Source: Gemmatimonadota bacterium (GTDB lineage Bacteria > JAAXHH01). Taken from it: a DNA stretch of 64,000 nt. Location: positions 157,951 through 221,950 of the forward strand of contig VXMB01000009.1 in the NCBI GenBank assembly GCA_009841265.1, in the 5' to 3' direction. Each line of letters begins with the position of its first letter. The first letter of the stretch is position 1. Both the position numbers and the translations under genes were made by a program. The notes under the pieces are model-generated. The model worked only from the letters and a program-made list of their open reading frames with translations. It searched no databases and was not told the DNA's origin. Below are positions 56,878 through 64,000 of this stretch, piece after piece.

Positions 56878-57999
56878 TCAGAACGAATAGGTCATCTCGA
56901 AGGCGAAATTGACCACCGACTTTTCCTGCTCGCCTTCATCCGGATCACCGTATATCGCATCGTCCGAGAAATCCCGGCGGAGTTCCATGAGGAACCCCAG
57001 GCCGTCGGTCAGCGCGAAGGTCGGGGCGATGGTGAGGGCCTGCAGGGTGTCATCCGATTCGAATGTATGATCCAAACCGGGAGCGGAGGAGGTAACGGTT
57101 CTGGTGCTGGTGTTGAAGTAGTCGTACCTGCCCGTCAATCCCATGACGTCGGTAAGACTATAGTGCGCCATGACCATGTAGCCGTTCCACTTGGTTTCTG
57201 AGTCCCAGAAATCCAGTTCTCTTTTGCCGTAGTTGTACTCCCCGCCGATGATGAGTCCGGGCGCCGGCGTCAGGGTAAGGTCGATGTCGTAGACGGTCAG
57301 ATTGCTGACCGGATTCTCGACGGACGAATTCAAGACCGTTACCTCTTCGTCGCCGTGCATCGCCGAGAAGCCGATCCCGACCACATCCTCGTGGCGGTAA
57401 CCGAATCTGCCGCCGACCATCTTGTTGGTATTCGTGTCGACGTTCTGGTCCCAACCGTTCGTAAGATGTACCACCACATCAATGCCGTCGCCAAGGTCCA
57501 TGGCCAGCATGGCACCAGTCAGATTGGTGGGCAATCCATTGTTGAAGACCAGCGAGTGGGAGTACTGGTACATGTCCGGGGCGTCCAGAAGTTCGAACCC
57601 GATGGGCGCGTTGAACTTCCCGAAGGTCAGGATCGGGTAGTTCCCCTCCCCGCGGCCCAACCCTAGATCGAGGGTGACGTACCCCTGCTCCGCGTCGAGG
57701 GTGAACCCGCCCTCGCCGTCGCTCACCCATTCCAGGTCCGCGCGCAACGAGCCGATATCGCCCAGGTTTCTGGACAGATCGATTTCCACCTGATCGAGAC
57801 CGAAGGTATTCGAATCATCGAGGTTGTTGTAGGTGTAGCTGGCGTCAACGAATCCCGAGATTTCGACCAGGCCGGAAATGGCCGAATCTCCACCTGGGTC
57901 CGTGCCGTCCCCGCTGTTCTCCTGCGCGGCAGCCGGAAAGGCCGCGAGCAGCAGGACCGCCAGCCAGGCGGGGAATCTGCGTAACATAAACGCACCCAT
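56878..57999 (-). CDS. Beta-barrel porin (BBP2/OmpL-like), paralogue A
   Basis: 373 residues from ATG 57999 (TTG 58005 is an alternative; GGGAG is seven bases before the ATG). Signal peptide MLRRFPAWLAVLLLAAFPAAAQ, then a barrel of amphipathic strands ending in a C-terminal Phe (FEMTYSF), the BamA-recognition signature. It resembles BBP2 porins: ISGFVDASYTYNN, GFTLDAEQGYVTLDLG, LTFGKFNAPIGFELLDAPDM and LTNGWDQNVDTNTNK. Length fits a 16-18-strand porin. It is 48 bases downstream of paralogue B and probably co-transcribed with it. Confidence 0.85.
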   Translation of the reverse strand: MGAFMLRRFPAWLAVLLLAAFPAAAQENSGDGTDPGGDSAISGLVEISGFVDASYTYNNLDDSNTFGLDQVEIDLSRNLGDIGSLRADLEWVSDGEGGFTLDAEQGYVTLDLGLGRGEGNYPILTFGKFNAPIGFELLDAPDMYQYSHSLVFNNGLPTNLTGAMLAMDLGDGIDVVVHLTNGWDQNVDTNTNKMVGGRFGYRHEDVVGIGFSAMHGDEEVTVLNSSVENPVSNLTVYDIDLTLTPAPGLIIGGEYNYGKRELDFWDSETKWNGYMVMAHYSLTDVMGLTGRYDYFNTSTRTVTSSAPGLDHTFESDDTLQALTIAPTFALTDGLGFLMELRRDFSDDAIYGDPDEGEQEKSVVNFAFEMTYSF

Positions 58000-58047
58000 T
58001 TTCAAGCTCCCTTGATGTGGTGGCGAAGCTGACGGATCTGTTTCGAC

Positions 58048-59121
58048 TCAGAACGAATAGGTCATCTCGAAGGCGAAATTGACCATCGACTTCTCCGATT
58101 TCCCCGATTCCGAGTTGTAGAAGATCGCATCGTCGGAGAAATCTCGGCGGAGTTCCATGAGGAACCCCAGGCCGTCGGTCAGCGCGAAGGTCGGGGCGAT
58201 AGTGAGGGCCTGCTGAGTCAGGTCCAGGCTTCGCGGGTGGTCCTGCGCTCCACTGCGCCGCGCCGCGACTTGCGAAATCTCCCGGTTGAATCGGTCGTAC
58301 CGGCCCGTCAAACCCATGACGTCGTTCAAACTGTAATGCGCTATTACCATGAAACCGTTCCAGCTGTTCTCCACGTCGACCTGGTCCAAGTCGGTCTTGC
58401 CGCTGTTGTACTCCCCACCGATGATCAGGCGGGTTGAAGGAGTCAGGGTCAGGTCGACGTCGTAGACGGTCAGATTGCCGACCAGACCCTCTTCGTCGCC
58501 GCGCATCGCCGAGAAGCCGATGCCGCCCATTTCCTCGTGGCTGTAGCCGAGTCGGCCGCCGATCATCTTGTTGGTATTCGCATCGACGTTCTGGTCCCAG
58601 CCGTTGGTCAGGTGTACCACCACGTCGATTCCGCCGCCCAGGTCCATGGAGAGCATGGCGCCGGTCAGATTGGTGGGCAATCCGTTATCGAAGACCAGTG
58701 CGTGGGAGTACTGGTACATGTCCGGGGCGTCCAGGAGCTCGAACCCGATGGGCGCGTTGAATTTCCCGAAGGTCAGGGTCGGGTAGTTCCCCTCCCCGCG
58801 GCCCATGCCGAGATCGAGGGTGACGTAACCCTGCTCCGCGTCGAGGGTGAACCCGCCTTCGCCGTCGCTCACCCATTCCAGGTCCGCGCGCAACGAGCCG
58901 ATATCGCCCAGGTTCCTGGACAGATCGATCTCCACCTGATCGAGGCCGAAGGTGTTCGAATCATCGAGGTTGGAGTACGTGTAGCTGGCGTCTACGAATC
59001 CCGAGATTTCGACCAGGCCGGAAACGGCCGATTCACCGCTCTCCTGCGCGGCGGCCGGGAAGACCGCGAGCATCAGGACCGCCAGCCAGGCGGGGAATCT
59101 GCGTAACATAAAGGTACCCAT
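58048..59121 (-). CDS. Beta-barrel porin (BBP2/OmpL-like), paralogue B
   Basis: 357 residues from ATG 59121, with the same GGGAG-N7-ATG start as paralogue A. N-terminal 150 residues are almost identical to A in protein and largely in DNA; the extracellular loops and the C-terminal third differ (for example NREISQVAARRS against a Ser/Thr loop). Such sharing suggests tandem duplication with gene conversion of the first half and divergence of surface loops. It ends in FEMTYSF. Directly preceded by a consensus promoter. Confidence 0.85.
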   Translation of the reverse strand: MGTFMLRRFPAWLAVLMLAVFPAAAQESGESAVSGLVEISGFVDASYTYSNLDDSNTFGLDQVEIDLSRNLGDIGSLRADLEWVSDGEGGFTLDAEQGYVTLDLGMGRGEGNYPTLTFGKFNAPIGFELLDAPDMYQYSHALVFDNGLPTNLTGAMLSMDLGGGIDVVVHLTNGWDQNVDANTNKMIGGRLGYSHEEMGGIGFSAMRGDEEGLVGNLTVYDVDLTLTPSTRLIIGGEYNSGKTDLDQVDVENSWNGFMVIAHYSLNDVMGLTGRYDRFNREISQVAARRSGAQDHPRSLDLTQQALTIAPTFALTDGLGFLMELRRDFSDDAIFYNSESGKSEKSMVNFAFEMTYSF

Positions 59122-59198
59122 TTTCACGCTCCCATGATGTGATGTGACTAAAAAGGAACCTCATGATGTTAACGTTTCATCGCGACTGCGCGATTCGT

Positions 59199-59226
59199 AT
59201 TATAGGATGCAATAGTATGATGTCAA
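59199..59226 (-). promoter_or_regulatory. Consensus promoter TTGACA-N16-TATAAT of the porin pair
   Basis: On the minus strand, TTGACA (59226-59221) and TATAAT (59204-59199) are exact consensus hexamers 16 bases apart, giving a leader of about 70 bases before the first porin ATG. This is the strongest promoter seen in the window and fits highly expressed porins. Confidence 0.85.
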
Positions 59227-59248
59227 CTAAACATTTGGCTACTAAACA

Positions 59249-61387
59249 TTACAGGTGGATGATACGATCTATGCGATCGCGTTCTCCGGCAACGAGCAGG
59301 ACGTCTTCCTCCTGGATCACATAGTCCGGCGCAGGGACGAAGTGCGCCTGGCCGGCCCGGTTCGCCCGGTCGTCCTGGTTCGCCCGGTCGTCCTGGTTCG
59401 CCTGACCGTCCCGGTTCGCCTGGCCAGCCCCGTGCTCCCGTTTCCTGATAAGCAGGATCTGCACACCGTGCCGGCTGCGGATCTGAAGGCGCCGGATGCT
59501 GCTTCCTATGAACCGCCGGGGTGCGTTGATTTCCACCATGGCGTATGCGTCTCCCAGCTGCACCACCTGTCCGCCGCTCAACGTGTCTACCATGCTCCCG
59601 AATTCACCGGCCAGGTCCCGTCTGGCCGTCTCCCGGTTGTAGGCGTCCATGACGTGTTCTCGGCTGATGACGCCGACCAGGCGCCCCGAGTCCGTCTCGA
59701 CAACGGGAAAGGCGTTTACCTGGTGCCGGCCGAACAGCAGCATGACCCGGTCCAGCGTGTCGCCGTCTTTGACCGTCGGCAGGTCGAACTGGGCGACGTC
59801 GTGGGCCACGATGACGCCTTCGAGATCCTCGCCGTACGCGACGAGACTGCGGATGCGGTCGAAGGTGACCGTTCCCTGGTAACGCTCCTCATCGTCGGTG
59901 ATGTAAAACTCCGTATCCGTACTCTCGGCCAGGCGGGACATGAGGTCGTCGAGCGGCGCCTGTGGCGGTATCGTCTCGAAAGAGGCAACCCGGGCCTGCC
60001 CGACGGTCAGCGACCTGAGGATGTTCGTCTCCTGGCCCTTTTCCAGGTCCACGTTTCTCCTGAGGAGGCGCAAGGTGTAAACCGAAGGCTTGAGCAGGTA
60101 GGCGGACAGCGCCGTACTGACGATGACGGAGATCGCCAGCGGCAGGATCAACTCGTAATTACCGGTCATTTCGAAGATCATCAGAATCGACGTCATGGGG
60201 GTCCGGATGGTCGAAGACACCAGCGCGCCCATGGCTACCAGGGCGTACGCGCCGTCGGTGGCGCTCGTTCCGGGCAGCAGGTGGTTGACCAGCGCGCCGA
60301 AAGCGCCGCCCAGCATGCAGCCGACGAACAGGGACGGGGCGATGACCCCACCCGAGGCGCCCGATCCCAGGGAGAAGGACGTGGCGGCGATTTTCATGAA
60401 GACCAGGATGAGCAGGAACTGCCACTCCAGTTCGGAGAACAATGCCCGGTCCATGGTCTCGTATCCCACGCCGAGGATCTGGGGATAGAGCAGGGCCAGG
60501 GCGCCGACGAGCAGTCCGCCGGTCATCGGCTTCAGGTAATCTGGCAGCGGGACTTTGCCGTAGAGGTCCTCCACGCCGTAAAGCGCCCGGACGAAGAGGG
60601 TGCCCACGATGGCGGCCAAGATGCCCAGTACAGCGTACAGAACGAATTCGAGCGGGTGGTTCACGCCGTGCGGGGGAACGATGATGGCCGGCTGGTTGCC
60701 CAGAAAATGGCGGGAAATGGCGGTAGCCACCACCGAGGAGATCACGATGGGACTGAACCGGCTGAAGGAGAAATTGCCCAGGATGACTTCGAGGGAGAAC
60801 AGCGCGCCGGCGATCGGCGTGTTGAAGGTCGCCGCGATGCCCGCGGCCGCGCCGCAGCCCACGAAGGTCCGCATGCGATGGACGTTGACGTGCGTCAGCC
60901 GGCCGAAGGTGGAGCCGATGGCGGCGCCGATCTGGGCGATGGGGCCCTCGCGGCCCACCGACAACCCGGTGCCTATGCTGATGGCGGTGGCGAGCGAGGT
61001 CTCCACGGCGACCCGGGGCCTTATGCGTCCGCCGCGAAGAGCCACGGCTTCCATGACATCGGGCAGTCCGCGGGCTTCCCGGGTGCTGAAGTAGATCAAG
61101 ATGCCGACGATCAGCCCGCCGGCCGTGGGAACCGTGAGCACCGCCAGCGTAGTGAGTGAAACACGGTCGTACATTCCGCCGCCCCAGGCCACGGACTCGA
61201 TGAACATGATCAGCTCGCGGAATGCGATGGCTCCTCCCGCCCCCAGCACGCCGATCAGTACCGCGGCGCTGATCATGAAGACCTGGTCGGTTGTCCGCAT
61301 GCGTTCGATATTGGCGTGCAGGCGTTGCCTGAAACGCCGTGCCATTACGCGCCAGAGGCGAAACACCCGAAGCCTCGACAGATTCAT
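59249..61387 (-). CDS. ClC chloride channel/antiporter with CBS and TrkA-C domains
   Basis: 712 residues. The ClC core (about 35-450) has GREGPIAQIGAAIGS with the gating Glu, GSGASGGVIAPSLFVG (selectivity loop) and EMTGNYELILPL. Two CBS domains (about 475-595) bind nucleotide, and a TrkA-C-like domain closes the chain (VEINAPRRFIGSSIRRLQIRSRHGVQILLIRK, EEDVLLVAGERDRI). It may exchange Cl-, F- or nitrate for protons. A Gln/Asn/Asp repeat splits the TrkA-C domain (about 652-680). The stop lies just before the porin promoter. Divergent from the diiron gene. Confidence 0.92.
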   Translation of the reverse strand: MNLSRLRVFRLWRVMARRFRQRLHANIERMRTTDQVFMISAAVLIGVLGAGGAIAFRELIMFIESVAWGGGMYDRVSLTTLAVLTVPTAGGLIVGILIYFSTREARGLPDVMEAVALRGGRIRPRVAVETSLATAISIGTGLSVGREGPIAQIGAAIGSTFGRLTHVNVHRMRTFVGCGAAAGIAATFNTPIAGALFSLEVILGNFSFSRFSPIVISSVVATAISRHFLGNQPAIIVPPHGVNHPLEFVLYAVLGILAAIVGTLFVRALYGVEDLYGKVPLPDYLKPMTGGLLVGALALLYPQILGVGYETMDRALFSELEWQFLLILVFMKIAATSFSLGSGASGGVIAPSLFVGCMLGGAFGALVNHLLPGTSATDGAYALVAMGALVSSTIRTPMTSILMIFEMTGNYELILPLAISVIVSTALSAYLLKPSVYTLRLLRRNVDLEKGQETNILRSLTVGQARVASFETIPPQAPLDDLMSRLAESTDTEFYITDDEERYQGTVTFDRIRSLVAYGEDLEGVIVAHDVAQFDLPTVKDGDTLDRVMLLFGRHQVNAFPVVETDSGRLVGVISREHVMDAYNRETARRDLAGEFGSMVDTLSGGQVVQLGDAYAMVEINAPRRFIGSSIRRLQIRSRHGVQILLIRKREHGAGQANRDGQANQDDRANQDDRANRAGQAHFVPAPDYVIQEEDVLLVAGERDRIDRIIHL
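59360..59431. repeat. Four in-frame 18-bp repeats in the ClC gene
   Basis: Four 18-bp units of the type GTTCGCCCGGTCGTCCTG (59360, 59378, 59396, 59414); the first two are identical. On the minus strand they encode Gln/Arg-Asp-Asp/Gly-Arg/Gln-Ala-Asn units inside the TrkA-C-like domain. Confidence 0.85.
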
Positions 61388-61499
61388 GAATCGTCCTTCC
61401 CACCTTCATCTTGTCATCGACCGGCAAACCCAGTATCATACATATACCCGGCGATCGAGGCTAAGTTAAGTCAATTCTCGCTCTGGAACAGGTCTGAAC

Positions 61500-62630
61500 A
61501 TGTCCGAGAACAACAAGTCCGAAGACCCCGTGTCCGATGAATCCAGGTCCGACGAACTCAAGTCCGACGAGCTCAAGTCTGACGACTTCGCCATACCTCT
61601 GCCCGATACATCCGATTGGGGCGAACCCGACCGGGGCATCCGCGTGAAACCCGCGGACGGCCGAGGCATCCTCATGCGGGACTGCCAGGTCGGCAGGGCG
61701 GGCGAAGTGCCGGAACTGGCCCTCGACGGACACGGCCTGGCGCAGCGGGGTTCAGTCGTCGATCCAGGGACGCCGGACTTCGGATTTGCCATCCGGGAAA
61801 AGAAGCTGGTATGGGCCGATAACATCGCGGAATTGTACGAGCAGGGCAAGGCGGGGCAGTGGGACGCCACGACGGACATCCCGTGGGATGACCTGCCCGT
61901 ATTGCCGGACGACCTGGAGCAGGCGGTGTGCCAGGTCATGACCTTCCTGATCCAGAACGAATACCTGGCCATGTACCTGCCCGCCAAGTTCATGAACCGC
62001 ATCGATCCCCAGTTCTCCGAAGTGGTCCTCTTCCTGGCCACGCAGGTCATGGACGAGGCCCGTCACGCGGAGGTATTCACCAAGCGTGCCCTCGCCAACG
62101 GCGGCGGCCTGCAGTACGTCTCGGCCGCGACCGAATGGTCCCTGCGCAGCCTGCTGGCGCAGGACGACTACTCGAATGGTTCCTTCCTTATGCACGTCCT
62201 GGGCGAGGGGACCTTCATGGAACTCCTCATGTTCCTGGAGCAGGTCGCGCCCGACCCGGTGACCGCCCGGACCTTCAAGCTGGCGCGCCAGGACGAGGGC
62301 CGGCACGTCGGGTACGGCATATCCCATTTCGCCTACCACATCGAGCAGGACCCGTCGATAAAGGACGATCTGATGCGGGCGGCCGAGGAACGGACCCTGT
62401 TCCTCCAGCAGGCTTCCGGGTCCAGCCCCTTCGTGCTGAAAGCCATGATGACGCTGGCCGGCGGCGGCTCGCACCCGGAGCAACTGGCACGGGGGCGGGA
62501 CGCGGTCATGGGTCTCTACGAGGAAATGCACAGCAAACGGGTACGCGAACTCGTGGCCATCGGCTTCGAACTCAAGGATGCCGAACGCATATCGGAGCTG
62601 CACGGCAGCGGCGTACGGAACTTCATGTAA
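61500..62630 (+). CDS. Ferritin-like diiron oxygenase/oxidase
   Basis: 376 residues. All six diiron ligands of a ferritin-like four-helix bundle are present: Glu154 (QNEYLAM), Glu186 and His189 (DEARHAEVF), Glu236 (LGEGTF), Glu266 and His269 (DEGRHVGYG). ALYxxGKxxQWDATTDIPWD recalls R2-like and N-oxygenase-type proteins. It may activate O2 for hydroxylation or N-oxidation; the substrate is open. The first 30 residues are a Ser/Asp/Glu-rich 15-bp repeat (61533-61590), probably unstructured. A cupin gene follows 46 bases later. Confidence 0.85.
   Translation: MSENNKSEDPVSDESRSDELKSDELKSDDFAIPLPDTSDWGEPDRGIRVKPADGRGILMRDCQVGRAGEVPELALDGHGLAQRGSVVDPGTPDFGFAIREKKLVWADNIAELYEQGKAGQWDATTDIPWDDLPVLPDDLEQAVCQVMTFLIQNEYLAMYLPAKFMNRIDPQFSEVVLFLATQVMDEARHAEVFTKRALANGGGLQYVSAATEWSLRSLLAQDDYSNGSFLMHVLGEGTFMELLMFLEQVAPDPVTARTFKLARQDEGRHVGYGISHFAYHIEQDPSIKDDLMRAAEERTLFLQQASGSSPFVLKAMMTLAGGGSHPEQLARGRDAVMGLYEEMHSKRVRELVAIGFELKDAERISELHGSGVRNFM
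61533..61590. repeat. In-frame 15-bp repeats at the diiron gene start
   Basis: Units of the type TCCGACGAACTCAAG (61533, 61548, 61563 and a partial at 61578) encode Ser-Asp-Glu-Leu-Lys near the N-terminus. Units 2 and 3 differ by one base. Confidence 0.85.
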
Positions 62631-62676
62631 CGCATTCACTTAATCGTGAATAGGCCGTTTTGGGGAGAGGCTTGAA

Positions 62677-63072
62677 ATGGGTGTCGTCCATAAGCACCAG
62701 GGACAGCAAGGCGCGAACGACTGGTCCGGCGTGGAGAAGCAGCCCTACAGCAAGGGCGGGGCGGTGGGCGGATCGGTGCGTGTAGTCATCGGTCCCGACG
62801 ACGGGGCGAACAATTTCTCCGTCCGATACTTCGAAATCGAACCGGGTGGGCAGTCATCCTTCGACCGACATCCCCACGACCACGGCATCTACATCCTCCG
62901 GGGACGGGCAAAAGTGCTCATCGGGTGGGACGTGCACGACGTGGGACCGGGCGACGTGGTGTACATCGCCCCCAACGAACAGCACCAGTTCGAGAGCGTC
63001 GGCGAGGAACCGCTCGGGTTCCTGTGCGTCGTCCCGCCCAAAGAGGATCCCCCGGAAACGGCCGACGGCTAG
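62677..63072 (+). CDS. Small cupin protein
   Basis: 131 residues with a single cupin barrel. Motif 1 is spread over SSFDRHPHDHGIYILRGRAKVLIG and motif 2 over GDVVYIAPNEQHQFESVG, giving the His-x-His ... Glu-like metal site typical of small Fe or Mn cupins (dioxygenase or isomerase) or of binding proteins. GRGSVRV-type start and C-terminal Pro-rich tail (VVPPKEDPPET). Its place behind a diiron protein suggests it acts in the same route. Start ATG 62677 has GGGAGAGG about eight bases upstream. Confidence 0.88.
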   Translation: MGVVHKHQGQQGANDWSGVEKQPYSKGGAVGGSVRVVIGPDDGANNFSVRYFEIEPGGQSSFDRHPHDHGIYILRGRAKVLIGWDVHDVGPGDVVYIAPNEQHQFESVGEEPLGFLCVVPPKEDPPETADG

Positions 63073-63139
63073 CCCCCGGTCAACCACTCTACACGTCGGT
63101 CCGCCGCCCTTCGTACCGGAACTCCGTCGTGCTTGCCGG

Positions 63140-64000
63140 TCAGCCGCTCTTTGCGGCGCTGTTTTTCATTCCGTTTGCCATCAGGTGCAGCTGCGTATTC
63201 ACGTATCCCGGCCGTACTTCTTCGAAGTGGGAGCCCATGATCCTGTGCAGGTCGCCCAGGGCGTGGAAGGGTACCGTCGGGATGGCGTGGTGTTCGGCGT
63301 GGTACGCGTTGTTCCAGTTCAGCCACCGGACCAGGGGGATGGTCAGCACGGTCCGGGTGTTGAGCAGGATATGGCGGACGCGGGGGCAGCCCGTGTGCTC
63401 GGACATGCGGATGAGACGCATGACGGGCTCGCCCAGGAAACGGGGCGCCAGCCAGAACAGGACCACGGCCAGCGTGTCGAACCAGACCGATACGGCCGCC
63501 AGCGCGCCGTAGGCCAGGACCATGCTCCAGGCCTCCATCACCACATTTCCGCGTGCTCGTCCCGGCAGAAACTTGCGCTCGACCGTGTTGAACCGCCCGA
63601 AGAGCATCCGCGCCAGGGCGGTCAGGTTGCTGTAGAAATAGGGAATGCCCGTCGCGTACCAGAGATAGCCTCCCAGGCTTTCCGCCATGGGGATCATCTC
63701 GGGATCGTCCCCCGTGATCTGCGTGTGGGAGTGATGAGCCAGGTGCTCGTAGCGAAAGTACGCGGGGATGAGAAACAATCCGGTGCCGGTGATCCAGCCG
63801 ACGATCCGGTTCATCGCCGTGCTTCTGAAGGCCGTGCCGTGGGAGCACTCATGGAAGGGCGCGAACCAGTGCACCACGACGGCGCCATGGGCCAGCAGGG
63901 CCGGCGCCAGCCACCATGTGCCCAGGGAGAGCGACACCAGGTATCCGGTGAGCAAGGTGGCCGCCAGATGCCCGGCCAGGAATACGAAACCCGGCTGGTT
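63140..64000 (-). CDS. Fatty-acid desaturase, N-terminus cut by window end
   Basis: 287 residues are visible and the frame remains open at the right edge; TTG 63955 is unlikely as a start. Three histidine boxes of membrane diiron desaturases are clear: HECSHGTAF, HLAHHSHTQ and HAEHHAIP, with hydrophobic helices between. Such enzymes introduce double bonds or hydroxylate acyl chains at the inner membrane. The last box H-x-x-HH fits the delta-9/12 and beta-carotene hydroxylase branch. It converges on the cupin gene. Confidence 0.88.
   Translation of the reverse strand, partial: NQPGFVFLAGHLAATLLTGYLVSLSLGTWWLAPALLAHGAVVVHWFAPFHECSHGTAFRSTAMNRIVGWITGTGLFLIPAYFRYEHLAHHSHTQITGDDPEMIPMAESLGGYLWYATGIPYFYSNLTALARMLFGRFNTVERKFLPGRARGNVVMEAWSMVLAYGALAAVSVWFDTLAVVLFWLAPRFLGEPVMRLIRMSEHTGCPRVRHILLNTRTVLTIPLVRWLNWNNAYHAEHHAIPTVPFHALGDLHRIMGSHFEEVRPGYVNTQLHLMANGMKNSAAKSG

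Noticed and set aside
59255..61159. Long open frame antisense to the ClC gene
   Set aside because: ClC motifs are complete on the minus strand; the plus frame is rich in Gly, Arg, Asp and Gln without a fold.

Overview
This window is about 64 kb of GC-rich chromosomal DNA from a Gram-negative (diderm) bacterium. The evidence for an outer membrane is two TonB-dependent receptors, two beta-barrel porins and several lipobox proteins. The repertoire (phytanoyl-CoA-dioxygenase-like enzymes, DUF1028, an enolase-superfamily dehydratase, ASPIC/UnbV-VCBS protein, selenocysteine machinery, YtxJ) resembles that of uncultured marine/soil lineages such as Latescibacterota, Poribacteria or Gemmatimonadota. 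I cannot fix the phylum from the sequence alone. No rRNA, phage, insertion sequence or CRISPR array was seen. One tRNA gene is present: selenocysteine tRNA.

Layout, left part (1-24 kb). A partial Ig-like-repeat lipoprotein faces a CoA-type Nudix hydrolase and a TIM-barrel sugar isomerase. A minus-strand trio follows: a soluble kinase/regulator fusion, a Cache-type lipoprotein and an orphan cytochrome oxidase subunit III. Next come selB and tRNA-Sec, a degenerate nucleotidyltransferase, tatC with a long acidic tail, and tandem TonB receptors. A four-gene minus-strand run encodes a TPR lipoprotein, an unknown protein, a 2-oxoglutarate oxygenase and a Na+/amino-acid symporter. recA closes this part, with an inverted repeat across its promoter.

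Layout, middle (24-48 kb). A tight minus-strand operon encodes an FAD/Fe-S 2-hydroxyacid dehydrogenase, DUF1028, an MFS carrier, YtxJ, an FAD amine oxidase and MutY. Upstream on the same strand are a phytanoyl-CoA-dioxygenase-like enzyme, glycerate kinase and TatA. A plus-strand run from 38.3 to 47.6 kb encodes an alanine-type aminotransferase, a second phytanoyl-CoA-dioxygenase-like enzyme, an enolase-superfamily enzyme, an AAA ATPase ending in a beta-clamp-type motif, an IMP cyclohydrolase and a giant TPR/VCBS/UnbV lipoprotein.

Layout, right part (48-64 kb). It holds a zinc alcohol dehydrogenase, an OB-fold-bearing EpmA/LysRS-like ligase, a sugar-dehydrogenase-like lipoprotein, mutL, a lipase-like hydrolase in an AT-rich patch, an RsbW-like anti-sigma factor, threonine aldolase, a Sua5/YrdC protein, tandem porins under a consensus promoter, a ClC channel, a diiron protein with a cupin, and a fatty-acid desaturase cut by the window end.

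Three points stand out. Two phytanoyl-CoA-dioxygenase-like proteins have His-x-Ala and His-x-Gly where the family normally has His-x-Asp, the change known from Fe/2OG halogenases. The AAA ATPase ends in a consensus sliding-clamp-binding peptide. At least seven unrelated genes carry in-frame short tandem repeats (9, 15, 18 or 21 bp) that add hydrophilic linkers. Functional statements rest on motif recognition by eye; no database search was run.
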